Shown here: positions 17,511-26,178 of the stretch, one piece after another | Numbering within the stretch: position 1 is the stretch's first letter | How the letters are laid out: every line of letters starts with the position of its first letter | Assembly: GCF_001647285.1 (NCBI RefSeq) | Contig: NZ_LRML01000017.1 | Span: forward strand, 28,578 to 92,577 | Source: Rufibacter roseus | GTDB taxonomy: Bacteria; Bacteroidota; Bacteroidia; Cytophagales; Hymenobacteraceae | Length of the DNA: 64,000 nt | Direction of reading: 5' to 3' | Position numbers and translations under genes: made by a program | Notes under the pieces: generated by a model | Told to the model about the DNA's origin: nothing | The model's database searches: none | The model's input: the letters and a program-made list of their open reading frames with translations, nothing else

Positions 17511-18794
17511 TCACTTCTCCTTCTTCTGGTTCATGTCCCGCAGCAACTGACGGGTCATAAAACCTAGTCCAACGGCTACAATGGCAATGGCAGCCCAAAT
17601 AAGATAAGTAGAACCTTTAGCGCTTTTCTTTTTCTCAGGTGTTTGAATGGTAGTGATGTTGCTGACCGTCACCACCGGCGGATTTGCCGGAATACTGTCT
17701 TTAAAATAGGCTAGGTCGTACTCCGGTGCCGGACTGTCTTCATCGCCAAATCGGAGAGTGTAGGGTTTGTTTGCCTCCAATTGAGCCACGAGGTACTGGT
17801 TCAGGTGCAGTACTTTTACAGAGTCAATGTCCAGCGGCGGGTTATCGGCGTTGTCAATCTGGATTTTTAATTCCTCTACTTTCTGTCTGGGTAAATCTAC
17901 TACGGCTGGGGAATTTGAATGAAGCACCAGCGGTACAGAGATTTCCTCTAGGTGTGACCGGCGGCGGCGTTTTCTCCGGCGGCGCTCGTGCACTCTCCTT
18001 TCACCCAAAATCACCTTTCCTGTTCTATGGTAGAGTTGGGGGCCGGAGATATGAAAAACCACCTGCTCTGGGTACATCGGCTGCCCGAAGTTCAGGTGCA
18101 GATAGGTTGTTTTAGCGCTGTCGGTGCGGGTGAAAGCTTTTACTGGAATGGTGGTGTACTTTCCTGTTTCTGATTGGGTATCATAATAACCGGCCCTTAA
18201 AATGTTCAGCGGAGCGCTGGTAGAGTCATTGAGTTGTAACCGGAAATATTTGTAGTTGCTCAGCGGGAAGTCAAGCAGTTTCACCTCATTTGTGCTTTGG
18301 GCGCTCCGAATAGAATACAGCACGTCCTGCGCCTTGAGAACGTACCAATCCTGCTGATTATCGCTGCCGCTCAGGGACACTTCTTGGCGTACGTCGGCAT
18401 TGCCAATAACCAAGCTGATGTTGTTGATGGTGCGCCGGTCTGGGTTATGGATGATAAGCTCAGACGTACCGCCTTGACGGCGGGTGTAATTCAGAATCTG
18501 ATAAGGCTTGAAGAGCGTACGGTACTGCACCGGCTTTTCGGCGCGGAGCACGTACGGCACCTCCTGCCCGTCGGGGCGGTACAGTCTTATATCAGTTGCA
18601 TCGGGCTGGAGCCGCCCAACTACCGGCGCTGGCAGCAGCACGCGGTAATACCCAGTCTCAGAAACTGGGTCTACCTGTGCTTGCCACCTAAAATCCTGCG
18701 CTTGCACCCAATGCTGGAAGAGCGTAAAGAGGCAGAAAGTTAACAGGAAAAGACTTTTAGGCATCAGGGGAAGAAACATGCGCCGAGCGGTCAT
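17511..18794 (-). CDS. DUF3999-family protein
   Basis: 427 aa. Signal peptide (KSLFLLTFCLFTLFQHW, cleavage after VQAQ), a periplasmic beta-rich body, a basic run near the middle (RRVHERRRRKRRRRSH, about residues 268-283) and one C-terminal membrane segment (STYLIWAAIAIVAVGLGF). DUF3999 is typically found next to DUF2339 membrane proteins, as here, suggesting a joint envelope complex; the role is unknown. The assigned start overlaps the DUF2339 gene by 38 bp; the internal ATG at 18764 (MPKSLF) would leave an 8-bp overlap and a tighter signal peptide, and is equally plausible. Confidence 0.8.
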   Translation of the reverse strand: MTARRMFLPLMPKSLFLLTFCLFTLFQHWVQAQDFRWQAQVDPVSETGYYRVLLPAPVVGRLQPDATDIRLYRPDGQEVPYVLRAEKPVQYRTLFKPYQILNYTRRQGGTSELIIHNPDRRTINNISLVIGNADVRQEVSLSGSDNQQDWYVLKAQDVLYSIRSAQSTNEVKLLDFPLSNYKYFRLQLNDSTSAPLNILRAGYYDTQSETGKYTTIPVKAFTRTDSAKTTYLHLNFGQPMYPEQVVFHISGPQLYHRTGKVILGERRVHERRRRKRRRRSHLEEISVPLVLHSNSPAVVDLPRQKVEELKIQIDNADNPPLDIDSVKVLHLNQYLVAQLEANKPYTLRFGDEDSPAPEYDLAYFKDSIPANPPVVTVSNITTIQTPEKKKSAKGSTYLIWAAIAIVAVGLGFMTRQLLRDMNQKKEK

Positions 18795-21348
18795 CTACTA
18801 AAATAAGGTTTTTCAGTTTCTGGTACAGGAACGAAACAATCAGCAACAGCATGCCTAAACAGATAAAAGCCGCTATTTTTCCGCCCTCAGACATGTCCCA
18901 CACATCTATCAGGAACAACTTCGCCAAGGTGACAAAGAAAACAGTGAGGGAAATAATGCGGAGGGTTTTGAGTTTGTGGCGCATGCCCAACATCATGAGC
19001 ATAAACGAACAGATGCCCCACAAGATAGGCCAGCCAATTTTGCGCACCTGCCGCAGCGTAAGTTCCAGTTCATTGCCTCTCTCGTACACAGCCAGCGCCC
19101 ACAGGTGCTCCAGTTCGGCGCTCACCAGAAAAATGGCGACCAGACTAGCTATCCAAAGGGCTGCTTTTCCGGCACCTTGGTTAAACCCGAAGTGGTGGTA
19201 CACCAAACGCAACATCATGCCCGCAATGGCCAAAACCGTTGCCAGCGGAAGGTAGTGCAGAAGAAAGGCTTCAGATGATGTTTCTTTGCCGATTAAAATA
19301 GCATCCCTAATTTCCACGGTGGCCGGATGTACCACCACAAAATACACCAACAGCCCCACCGCAGCAAAGGTCAGCGGAATCTGCCGCAACACATAAGAGC
19401 TGAGGGAAAGGCTTCGCCAGAGCAGCCCCAGCAGGAACAAGTAATGGTAGAAACTGAGCAGGATAACGCGGACTGGCTCGCTCCAAGTAGTATGCTGTAG
19501 CTGGTACACAAACTCCAGCAGGAAAACCAAGTACAGGAAAATAACGCCCAACACACCCACACCGGTGCGGTAAAAATGCCAAGAACTCTCCTCGGGGTAA
19601 TTCTTTTCATCGCGGCCCAGCAAAATCCAAACGGCGGCCAAGGCTGTCAGAGAAAACAATCCTGTCAGGAAATAACGGTTCAGCAGAAAGCGTAGTGGTT
19701 CTTCCGGCGCAGAAGTGTAGCCAAACCAATCCATGAACAGGCTCACCAGCATGAGGCCCAGCACCAGACAAGACGCCACCTTAATGATAGGCAGGCCCGC
19801 CCTCTGCGCCAGCCAAAGCAGCACCACCGACTCCAGCGCCCAAAACAGCGTAATGTGGTTGCCCTCTAGCTGTACTGGGGCAGTCAAACTCAAAAACGTA
19901 AGAACTAGCCCAATGAGAAGGTAGACCAGATTTCGGTCGGCACGTTGGCTGCGGTACAAGGTATAGGCAAACCCGAAGTTAAAGATGGCTAACCCCAGCG
20001 TAAACAAACCTTGGTAGGCACCTCCGTCCACGTTGGCTAAAATATACATGCCCGCGGCATAATACATAGCGGAGTTGCTGAGCAAGGATACCATTTCGCG
20101 GGCGTTAAAGGCCTGCCGCTCCTTCACGTTGTAAATAATGTTCATGAGAAAGAACACCAGATAAAACAGCGTGGCAAACACCAGCGCCCCCACGTACGGC
20201 GGACTGGGTGTATCTACCACCCGCGTCATCAACCAACCTCCGTATAAAACAATGGTAAAGAAGTAGGCTATGAAGTTGAGCAGCGGCCATTTTTTATAAT
20301 ACGCCAGCACCAGAATACCCAAGTTCAGAATCAGAATGAAGACAAACAGCACCACGTAATTTCCCTCGCCGGTGCTTACCATAAACGGACTGCCAAAGCC
20401 GCCTATTAAGGCCACTACGGCCAATTCCAGCCGGTCATAGGCAATGGACAGGAAAATGGTGAAGCCCGTTATAGCTACCATGAGCAAAAACGCCACCGTT
20501 TGCCCAAACAGCTGGTACTCATGAAACGCAATGGCAATGGTGAAATACAACACTGCCATGCCGCCGCCTACCAGTACTGAGCTGAAAGCGCTGTACTGCA
20601 AACGCAGCCGGTGCGCTACGCCCAATAAGGCTCCGCCCGCCAGTAAACCAATGGCCACTCGACCAATTTCGCTAATCCAGTCTTTGTCAATGGCAAACTT
20701 CACGAAGAACCCAATCCCCAGCACCAGAATGACAATACCCAGCTTGTTGATGAGGTTTTCCCCAATAAATTTCTCCCAGTCCTTCGGTTCTTTTACCTTT
20801 TCCTCTTCTTCTAAAACTGATACCGGAGCAGTAGCGGTAGACTCCTGAAGGGCTGCCATTCGCCGATGTGAGGTCGTGAGCAACGGCTCTATAGGCTCTT
20901 CTTTGGGTGGCTGTACGGGTGGCGGAGGAGTGGCTGGTGCTGCAGGAGGAACAGTAGGCGGAGTTGCCCGAGGTATAGCTGTTTCTGGTTGGGGTGGTGC
21001 CTGAGGCGCGGGTGTTTCCTTTGGTGGTACGGGAGTAGAAGCGGGTGCTGCCGGCGGAGTCATTGGAGCAGGTGCAACTACTGGTGGAGGAGGAGTTACA
21101 GTAGGGCTTGGCGTTTGAACAGGAGGAGCGGAAGCAGGTGCAGCGGCCACGTTTGGTGCACGGCGCTCCGCCAGAGGAGTTGCCTCACGTGGGGGTGAAG
21201 CCGTTGACTTACCAATTGATTGCCGGAGCCGCTCCAGTTCTTCTCTTATGGCTTCCATCTGTCCATTGAAAGAGTCGAACTGTCTGGAGAGCATGGTGCC
21301 AATCCAAGCGAGCAGCAAGACAATGAACAGTAGTAACGCAGATTCCAT
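18757..21348 (-). CDS. DUF2339-family polytopic membrane protein
   Basis: 863 aa. One N-terminal membrane segment (LLLFIVLLLAWIGTML), a short coiled coil (QMEAIREELERLRQS), a Pro/Ala-rich stretch of about 110 residues (45-150) like a periplasm-spanning linker, then more than 20 membrane helices from residue ~190, beginning with NLINKLGIVILVLGIGFFVK, the conserved DUF2339 entry helix. Role unknown; length and layout are normal for the family. First gene of a two-gene minus operon with the DUF3999 gene. The palindrome at 21445 lies upstream. Confidence 0.87.
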   Translation of the reverse strand: MESALLLFIVLLLAWIGTMLSRQFDSFNGQMEAIREELERLRQSIGKSTASPPREATPLAERRAPNVAAAPASAPPVQTPSPTVTPPPPVVAPAPMTPPAAPASTPVPPKETPAPQAPPQPETAIPRATPPTVPPAAPATPPPPVQPPKEEPIEPLLTTSHRRMAALQESTATAPVSVLEEEEKVKEPKDWEKFIGENLINKLGIVILVLGIGFFVKFAIDKDWISEIGRVAIGLLAGGALLGVAHRLRLQYSAFSSVLVGGGMAVLYFTIAIAFHEYQLFGQTVAFLLMVAITGFTIFLSIAYDRLELAVVALIGGFGSPFMVSTGEGNYVVLFVFILILNLGILVLAYYKKWPLLNFIAYFFTIVLYGGWLMTRVVDTPSPPYVGALVFATLFYLVFFLMNIIYNVKERQAFNAREMVSLLSNSAMYYAAGMYILANVDGGAYQGLFTLGLAIFNFGFAYTLYRSQRADRNLVYLLIGLVLTFLSLTAPVQLEGNHITLFWALESVVLLWLAQRAGLPIIKVASCLVLGLMLVSLFMDWFGYTSAPEEPLRFLLNRYFLTGLFSLTALAAVWILLGRDEKNYPEESSWHFYRTGVGVLGVIFLYLVFLLEFVYQLQHTTWSEPVRVILLSFYHYLFLLGLLWRSLSLSSYVLRQIPLTFAAVGLLVYFVVVHPATVEIRDAILIGKETSSEAFLLHYLPLATVLAIAGMMLRLVYHHFGFNQGAGKAALWIASLVAIFLVSAELEHLWALAVYERGNELELTLRQVRKIGWPILWGICSFMLMMLGMRHKLKTLRIISLTVFFVTLAKLFLIDVWDMSEGGKIAAFICLGMLLLIVSFLYQKLKNLILVDDRSAHVSSPDA

Positions 21349-21444
21349 AAGAGCCCAATAGAAATGTAAGATACTATATTACAATTTTATCTGGAAAAAC
21401 GGGCGGGGCTGCCTCTGGAAGTGCAATAGGTTGGTGGCGTTTAA

Positions 21445-21484
21445 GTGTTTTCGGCCTCATTTTTAGAAAATGAGCCAAAAACGC
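21445..21484. repeat. Dispersed palindrome, copy 8
   Basis: GTGTTTTCGGCCTCA, centre TTTTTAGAAAA, TGAGCCAAAAACGC. Between the oxidoreductase stop and the DUF2339 start; the left stem carries TCA/TGA in place of the usual TG/CA, a paired change. Confidence 0.75.
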
Positions 21485-21498
21485 ATGAAGGAAATGTG

Positions 21499-22410
21499 TC
21501 ATTTAAATCGCTCCTCTATCAAGGCTTTGTTCAAAGCGGCGCCCGCAAAAGTACCAGAGGCCACACTGTTAGAAACTGCTCTCATAGGAGAGGTCGCATC
21601 GCCGGCGGCGTAAATTCCAAGCACCGAAGTTTGCTGAAATCCGTCTATTTTTAACAGACCTGCCTCGGTTAATTCACAACCCAGTTGTTCTGGAATTGGA
21701 CAATGTTGGGTAAAAGGGAGTCGGGCGAAGAGAGCGGTAAGCGGCAAAGAAGAGCCATCAGAAAATTCCACTTGTTGTAAATACCCCTTTTGGTGCACTA
21801 GTTCGTGTACTTCTTTCTCCACGAGACTAACCCCGTGCTGTTGCAATACCTGTCGCTGCTCAGGCTTTAAATTAGATTTTCCATTTGTGAGTAAGGTGAG
21901 ATTGGGTGACCAGTTCAGAATCAGTTTCACAAATTCAAAAGCCATATCGCCATCGGCTAGAATTCCCAGCGGTTGGTGGTGTACCTCATACCCATGACAG
22001 TAAGGGCAGTGAAGAGCTGAAATACCCCAGCTTTCGGCAAAGCCTTTTATAGGCGGCATTTTATCCGCCACGCCGGTGGCGAAGAGCAGTTTGCTTCCGG
22101 TGTAGGAATTGCCTGTGTCAGTAATTACCTCAAACGCCTTGTTTTGGCCAGATGCCTTGATGGCTTTCTCTGACTGAAAAGATACGGTTGGATAGGCCAG
22201 AACTTGTTCGCGAGCTTTCTGGGCTATGGCGGCGGGTGTTTCGCCGTCTTGGGTCAGGAAGTTGTGCGAGTGCGGTGTTTGGCGGTTGCAGGGTTTCCCG
22301 CTGTCTAAAATCAACACATTCCGGAGCGACCGCCCCAGCGCCATGGCCGCCGACAAGCCGGCGTAGCTGCCCCCAATGATAAGGACATCAAATTCTGTTC
22401 TGTTTTGCAT
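21499..22410 (-). CDS. FAD-dependent NAD(P)-disulfide oxidoreductase (thioredoxin reductase-like)
   Basis: 303 aa. FAD-binding Rossmann motif DVLIIGGSYAGLSAAMALG at residues 9-27; a CxxC redox pair in LHCPYCHGYE near residue 134; and the C-terminal FAD motif GIYAAGDATSP. The layout is that of low-molecular-weight thioredoxin reductases and their relatives, but the sequence HCPYCHGYE is that of the thioredoxin reductase-like ferredoxin/thiol branch rather than classical TrxB (CATCD). Cytosolic. Divergent from the Fur-family regulator at 22576, so it may be controlled from the same operator. Confidence 0.88.
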   Translation of the reverse strand: MQNRTEFDVLIIGGSYAGLSAAMALGRSLRNVLILDSGKPCNRQTPHSHNFLTQDGETPAAIAQKAREQVLAYPTVSFQSEKAIKASGQNKAFEVITDTGNSYTGSKLLFATGVADKMPPIKGFAESWGISALHCPYCHGYEVHHQPLGILADGDMAFEFVKLILNWSPNLTLLTNGKSNLKPEQRQVLQQHGVSLVEKEVHELVHQKGYLQQVEFSDGSSLPLTALFARLPFTQHCPIPEQLGCELTEAGLLKIDGFQQTSVLGIYAAGDATSPMRAVSNSVASGTFAGAALNKALIEERFK

Positions 22411-22539
22411 ACAGTAAATTGGTTAGGAGCCGTCACAGCAGAGAGGGAAACCAGCTATTCGCTTTGCCCAGCGCCTCGCATAAGAAAATCTCTTTTGGAC
22501 ATGCCCATGTTGGTAATTCATTTGGGAAATAAGCCGCAG

Positions 22540-22576
22540 TTTTCTATTATTGCAACTGTGTTGCAATAATAGAAAA
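22540..22576. promoter_or_regulatory. 37-bp perfect palindrome, probable Fur/Zur-family operator
   Basis: Two 17-bp arms (left arm TTTTCTATTATTGCAAC) around the 3-bp centre TGT; the right arm ends on the A of the regulator's ATG. Core TTGCAAC-TGT-GTTGCAA. Its position on the start of a Fur-family gene points to autoregulation, and it also lies 130 bp upstream of the divergent oxidoreductase gene. Confidence 0.8.
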
Positions 22577-22953
22577 TGAAGAGAAGGAATACACCAACCC
22601 AGCAAGCTATTTTGACTATCCTAAAAGATACCGGCACCGCATTAAGCCAAGATGTGCTGGTGCAGAGACTCAAAGGAGAGGCCGATAGGGTGACCATTTA
22701 CCGCGTGCTCAACCGCTTCTGCGAAGATGGCATTACCCACCGCATAGTCTCCGATGAGGGCAAATCCTACTTCGCCCTCTGCCGGAATTGCCAGCAGCAC
22801 CAGCATACCCATGACCATTTCCATTTCAGGTGCCTCAGCTGCCAACGGGTAGAATGCCTGCCTGAGCAGGTGGAGGTAAACCTACCCAAAGGATATAAAG
22901 CCGAGAATGTGAACTACTGGGTATCTGGGTACTGTGCGGGGTGCAGTGCGTGA
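22576..22953 (+). CDS. Fur-family transcriptional regulator (Zur-like)
   Basis: 125 aa. Winged helix with recognition region ADRVTIYRVLNRFCEDGI near residues 35-52; dimerisation half with the histidine-rich sensor segment HQHTHDHFHFRC and structural-zinc pairs CLSC (about residues 91-94) and CAGC (near the C-terminus). An additional CRNC occurs at about 74-77. It should repress when metal-bound; the His/Cys pattern favours zinc sensing, but iron or peroxide sensing cannot be excluded. The 37-bp palindrome directly before the ATG is its likely operator. No zinc transporter lies in the window. Confidence 0.87.
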   Translation: MKRRNTPTQQAILTILKDTGTALSQDVLVQRLKGEADRVTIYRVLNRFCEDGITHRIVSDEGKSYFALCRNCQQHQHTHDHFHFRCLSCQRVECLPEQVEVNLPKGYKAENVNYWVSGYCAGCSA

Positions 22954-22960
22954 GAGGAAG

Positions 22961-23000
22961 TCGTTTTAAAGCTGTTTTCAGAAAAGGAGGCGGAAAACGG
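22961..23000. repeat. Dispersed palindrome, copy 9
   Basis: TCGTTTTAAAGCTGTTTTC then AGAAAAGGAGGCGGAAAACGG; reverse orientation. Eight bases after the regulator stop and directly before the larger structured repeat. Confidence 0.65.
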
Positions 23001-23002
23001 CT

Positions 23003-23227
<225 letters not shown>

Positions 23228-23245
23228 CCAAGTTAAAGCAAAAAT

Positions 23246-23280
23246 AAAAAGGGCCTCACCTTTGATAGTGAGACCCTTTT
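23246..23280 (-). terminator. Terminator of the superoxide dismutase gene
   Basis: Minus strand AAAAGGGTCTCAC / GTGAGGCCCTTTT with one mismatch, then TATTTTTGC, 27 bp past the stop. Confidence 0.75.
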
Positions 23281-23306
23281 AGGCAGATTTAAAATCTTAA
23301 AACAGC

Positions 23307-23918
23307 TTAGCCGTTGGCTTGTGCGTAACGACGGTTTACTTCGTCCCAGTTAATCAGGTTGAAGAAAGAAGCAATATAGTCTGGTCTGCGGTTCTGGTAT
23401 TTCAGGTAGTACGCGTGCTCCCACACGTCTAAGCCTAAAATTGGAACGCCGCCGCAAGAATCAACGCCTTCCATCAAAGGGTTGTCTTGGTTAGCGGTAG
23501 AGCAGATTTGCACGCCTCCGCCTTCTACAGCGCAAAGCCAGGCCCAGCCAGAACCGAAACGGGTAGCAGCGGCTTTGCTAAACTCTTCTTTGAACGCATC
23601 ATAAGAACCGAATGCTTTGTCAATTGCCTCAGCAACAGCTCCGGTAGGGTTGCCACCGCCGTTCGGGCTCAAGATTGTCCAGAACAGGTTGTGGTTGTAA
23701 TACCCGCCGCCGTTGTTACGGATAGCCGGGGTTTTAGCGGCATCACGCAGGATTTCCTCGATTGACTGGTTCTCCTTCTCAGTGCCTTGTATGGCGTTGT
23801 TCAGGTTGGTCGTATACGCCTGGTGGTGCTTGGTATGGTGGATTTCCATGGTCTGACGGTCGAAGTGCGGCTCGAGCGCATCGTACGCATACGGAAGTTG
23901 TGGAAGTTCAAATGCCAT
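23307..23918 (-). CDS. Superoxide dismutase, Fe/Mn family
   Basis: 203 aa, full length. Metal ligands: His27 in MEIHHTKHH, His in YYNHNLFW near residue 76, and Asp/His in [12 protein letters not shown] near 160-164. The segment STANQDNPL places the second-sphere Gln in the C-terminal domain, as in manganese or cambialistic enzymes rather than strict iron forms. No signal peptide: cytosolic detoxification of superoxide. Monocistronic, with a -7 box and terminator of its own. Confidence 0.96.
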   Translation of the reverse strand: MAFELPQLPYAYDALEPHFDRQTMEIHHTKHHQAYTTNLNNAIQGTEKENQSIEEILRDAAKTPAIRNNGGGYYNHNLFWTILSPNGGGNPTGAVAEAIDKAFGSYDAFKEEFSKAAATRFGSGWAWLCAVEGGGVQICSTANQDNPLMEGVDSCGGVPILGLDVWEHAYYLKYQNRRPDYIASFFNLINWDEVNRRYAQANG

Positions 23919-23977
23919 AGTTTTATGTGTTTATGGTTAGTGAAACAATATGTTCTGTTCTATAATACGGAACGGGC

Positions 23978-23985
23978 CAAAGTTA
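23978..23985 (-). promoter_or_regulatory. -7 element of the superoxide dismutase gene
   Basis: TAACTTTG on the minus strand, 59 bp upstream of the ATG. The -33 region lies in the 3' end of tadA and has no obvious TTG. Confidence 0.45.
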
Positions 23986-23987
23986 AA

Positions 23988-24434
23988 CTAAATTCTTTTG
24001 GCTCGAAAAAACTCAGTCATCAATTGCGCGCATTCATGCGCTAACACACCGGAAACCAATTCGGTTTTTGGGTGTAGCAGATTTACGCCTGTTCTGCGGT
24101 AGCCACGCTTTTCGTCGCCGGTGGCGTATACCACCCGCTTTAGTTGGCTCCAAAAGCTGGCGCCGGCGCACATCACGCAAGGTTCTACGGTCACGTACAA
24201 GGTGCAGTCGTGCAGGTATTTATTTCCTAAGTGGTTGGCGGCGGCGGTAAAGGCCAGCATTTCAGCGTGGGCGGTTACATCATTCAGCTTCTCGGTTTGG
24301 TTGTAGGCGCGGGCAATGATTTTATTCTGGCAGACAATAACTGCCCCAATTGGAATTTCGCCCTCTTCCAGGGCATATTGCGCCTGTTTGTAGGCCTCGC
24401 GCATAAAATGTTCGTCTGAGTGAATACTGAGCAC
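23988..24434 (-). CDS. tadA: tRNA-specific adenosine deaminase
   Basis: 148 aa from GTG 24434 (M)LSIHSDEHFMREA. A longer frame from TTG 24497 exists but that codon lies inside the promoter, and the GTG start gives the usual family N-terminus. Zinc and catalytic motifs: TAHAEM (His ligand and proton-shuttling Glu) and EPCVMCAGA (two Cys ligands). It deaminates the wobble adenosine of tRNA(Arg) to inosine. A free nucleoside or guanine deaminase is less likely given VTAHAEMLA and the length. Confidence 0.88.
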   Translation of the reverse strand: MLSIHSDEHFMREAYKQAQYALEEGEIPIGAVIVCQNKIIARAYNQTEKLNDVTAHAEMLAFTAAANHLGNKYLHDCTLYVTVEPCVMCAGASFWSQLKRVVYATGDEKRGYRRTGVNLLHPKTELVSGVLAHECAQLMTEFFRAKRI

Positions 24435-24494
24435 AATAAGTAATTTAAGCTGTGTTTGAACAGTAGCCCGTGTAGCTACACCAATTGGTACGGG

Positions 24495-24502
24495 CAAAGG
24501 TA
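24495..24502 (-). promoter_or_regulatory. -7 element of tadA
   Basis: TACCTTTG on the minus strand; predicted transcript starts near 24488, about 55 nt before the GTG start. -33 not convincing. Confidence 0.5.
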
Positions 24503-24576
24503 CAGTTTGGTACAGGAAACCTTAAAATTTTTAATACTGCAAGCAACAGCCGGCAAGTTACGGGAGAAAAAATAAA

Positions 24577-24618
24577 GCCGTTTTCGGCCTGCTTTTCATA
24601 AAACAGACCGAAAACGGC
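24577..24618. repeat. Dispersed palindrome, copy 11
   Basis: GCCGTTTTCGGCCTG, centre CTTTTCATAAAA, CAGACCGAAAACGGC. Among the longest stems of the family, between a secreted-protein stop and the tadA promoter. Confidence 0.8.
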
Positions 24619-24662
24619 TAGTGAAAACTCTCTCCTCACCTGTAGGCGAGGGGCTGAGGGAA

Positions 24663-25211
24663 TTACTTTACTTTAGCGGTGGCCATAATAGCACGGGCTG
24701 TTTCCTGCCACTCTCTCTGCATCTGAGCTGGCGCATTCAAACTAAATATGTACATCTGGTCATTAATGAAGGTGTACTGAATGATGGTATACTTGCGCAC
24801 CGGTGCCAGATTGCCTGAGCTGCGCTCATCCCGCACGGTAGACACAAACTCAAAAACCAGAAATTTGCGGCCGTTTATCTCTTGAATCTCTTCCCGTAAA
24901 AATTCCACTTCAGTAAACATCCGCTGAATAGAAGCCTTGTAAAAAGGTTGAACCATGGCTAAGTCGCCGGCCGGGAACGTGCTCACACGCTGGTTCACAC
25001 TGATATCAATTTGACCGCTGGGGCTGGTAAATACACCCAATGGTTTACGGGCCGCCGGATACTCACGCGCAATACCCTCGTCTGGCATCACCACAAAATC
25101 TTGCGGAATGGAGAGTGTGATTTCCTTGGTCACATTCACCTTCTTCAGCTTTGGCGGCGTGAAAGAAACTAAAAATGGGAGGATAAGGGCAACTAAATAC
25201 TTGGCTTTCAT
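24663..25211 (-). CDS. Secreted protein of unknown function (PsbP/DcrB-like fold possible)
   Basis: 182 aa. A short signal peptide (MKAKYLVALILPFLVSF) precedes a compact alpha/beta domain with KEITLSIPQDFVVMPD, GRKFLVFEFVSTVRD and YTIIQYTFINDQMYIFSLN, ending in a helix with WQETARAIMATAKV. This arrangement (a strand-rich start and a final helix with W..TA..I) resembles the PsbP/DcrB/Mog1 superfamily; that is inference from pattern only. Single gene with its own promoter at 25294. Likely periplasmic. Confidence 0.65.
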   Translation of the reverse strand: MKAKYLVALILPFLVSFTPPKLKKVNVTKEITLSIPQDFVVMPDEGIAREYPAARKPLGVFTSPSGQIDISVNQRVSTFPAGDLAMVQPFYKASIQRMFTEVEFLREEIQEINGRKFLVFEFVSTVRDERSSGNLAPVRKYTIIQYTFINDQMYIFSLNAPAQMQREWQETARAIMATAKVK

Positions 25212-25293
25212 GCTGTCTGTTAAAGGGTACTTTATAATATGGAGATGATTCTGAAAAGCAAATTCCGGGCCGGAAGTTCCCGCAAAGAGCAGG

Positions 25294-25325
25294 CAAAGGT
25301 AATTTATAAATCAATTGGAGGGCAA
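25294..25325 (-). promoter_or_regulatory. Promoter of the 24663-25211 gene
   Basis: Minus strand TTG (25325-25323), 21-bp spacer, TACCTTTG (25301-25294). Predicted start about 77 nt before the ATG. Confidence 0.6.
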
Positions 25326-25356
25326 TGCTACGTTGGCGCAAGCCTGAAAGCCATAC

Positions 25357-25386
25357 AAAAAGCCCAGCTAATATAGCTGGGCTTTT
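25357..25386. terminator. Isolated bidirectional terminator between divergent promoters
   Basis: AAAAGCCCAGCTA / TAGCTGGGCTTTT, a perfect 13-bp stem with a 4-nt loop. Neither flanking gene ends here; both transcribe away from it. The rest of 25387-25638 is AT-rich without other signals. Confidence 0.8.
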
Positions 25387-25638
25387 ATCTTGGGTATGAA
25401 GAAAGCTTACTATTTAAGACTTAAGTCTGGAAGAGGGATTTCCATTAGTGACTAGCCTCAAATATTAATGCTTTCCACATTAGTCTAAATCTTTTTCATT
25501 TTATTACAGATTTAGGCAGATTATTTTTAATTTATTGAAAGAAAGTAATTTATACCAACGCAATTAATAATAATATATGAACGTTAGTTAGTTTGTCTCA
25601 ATCTGCATTTGCTGTGGTTAAGGCAATCTTCTTTTTAC

Positions 25639-25669
25639 TTTGAATCTAAGGTAGAGTTATCTAATTTTG
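25639..25669 (+). promoter_or_regulatory. Promoter of the nuo operon
   Basis: TTTG (25639-25642), exactly 19 bp, TAATTTTG (25662-25669): the best consensus promoter in the window. Predicted start near 25676, 12 nt before the nuoA ATG. Confidence 0.8.
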
Positions 25670-25687
25670 CACCAAATTGTTTATGCT

Positions 25688-26074
25688 ATGGAACCTGAAG
25701 TATCCAATCCACAATATTTGCCGGGCGATTACCTGCCCATTATCATACAGTTTGCTGCTGCGTTAGGCTTTGTAGTTTTTGCCATGGTGGTGACGCACCT
25801 GATCGGGCCGAAGCGGAAAAGTGCCGTGAAGAACGCGTCATGGGAATGTGGTATTGAAAGCCAGGGCGATGCCCGTACCCCAATTTCCATCAAGTACTTC
25901 CTGATAGCCATCTTGTTTGTACTTTTTGATGTTGAGATAATCTTTCTTTATCCGTGGGCAGTGAACTTCCGCGCCTTGGGCGTGAACGGCTTTGTCTGGA
26001 TGCTTCTCTTCATGGGCCTGCTTTTGACCGGATTCTACTATGTGATCCGCAAGGGCGTGCTGAAGTGGGAATAA
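25688..26074 (+). CDS. nuoA: NADH-quinone oxidoreductase subunit A
   Basis: 128 aa from ATG 25688 (MEPEVSNPQYL); a TTG at 25667 lies inside the promoter and is rejected. Three membrane helices, with the matrix loop SAVKNASWECGIESQGDARTP split across ~residues 45-65, holding the conserved Cys and Glu of the quinone-site loop, then FDVEIIFLYPWAV. First gene of the complex I operon; membrane subunit next to the quinone channel. Confidence 0.95.
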   Translation: MEPEVSNPQYLPGDYLPIIIQFAAALGFVVFAMVVTHLIGPKRKSAVKNASWECGIESQGDARTPISIKYFLIAILFVLFDVEIIFLYPWAVNFRALGVNGFVWMLLFMGLLLTGFYYVIRKGVLKWE

Positions 26075-26137
26075 AATTGTGTTTATCCGCTGACCGCGGC
26101 AAACTTTTATAAGCGTGTTTGTGTTGAAGAAATAGGA

Positions 26138-26176
26138 CCATTTATGGCCTGTTTTTCTTAAAACAAAGCGAAAACG
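26138..26176. repeat. Dispersed palindrome, copy 12, inside the nuo operon
   Basis: CCATTTATGGCCTG, centre TTTTTCTTAAAA, CAAAGCGAAAACG. It ends 2 nt before the nuoB ATG, so it would be transcribed and could hide the nuoB ribosome site. Confidence 0.7.
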
Positions 26177-26178
26177 AC

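Noticed and set aside
24435..24497. Extended tadA N-terminus from TTG 24497
   Set aside because: That codon overlaps the TACCTTTG promoter box; the GTG at 24434 gives the normal TadA start.
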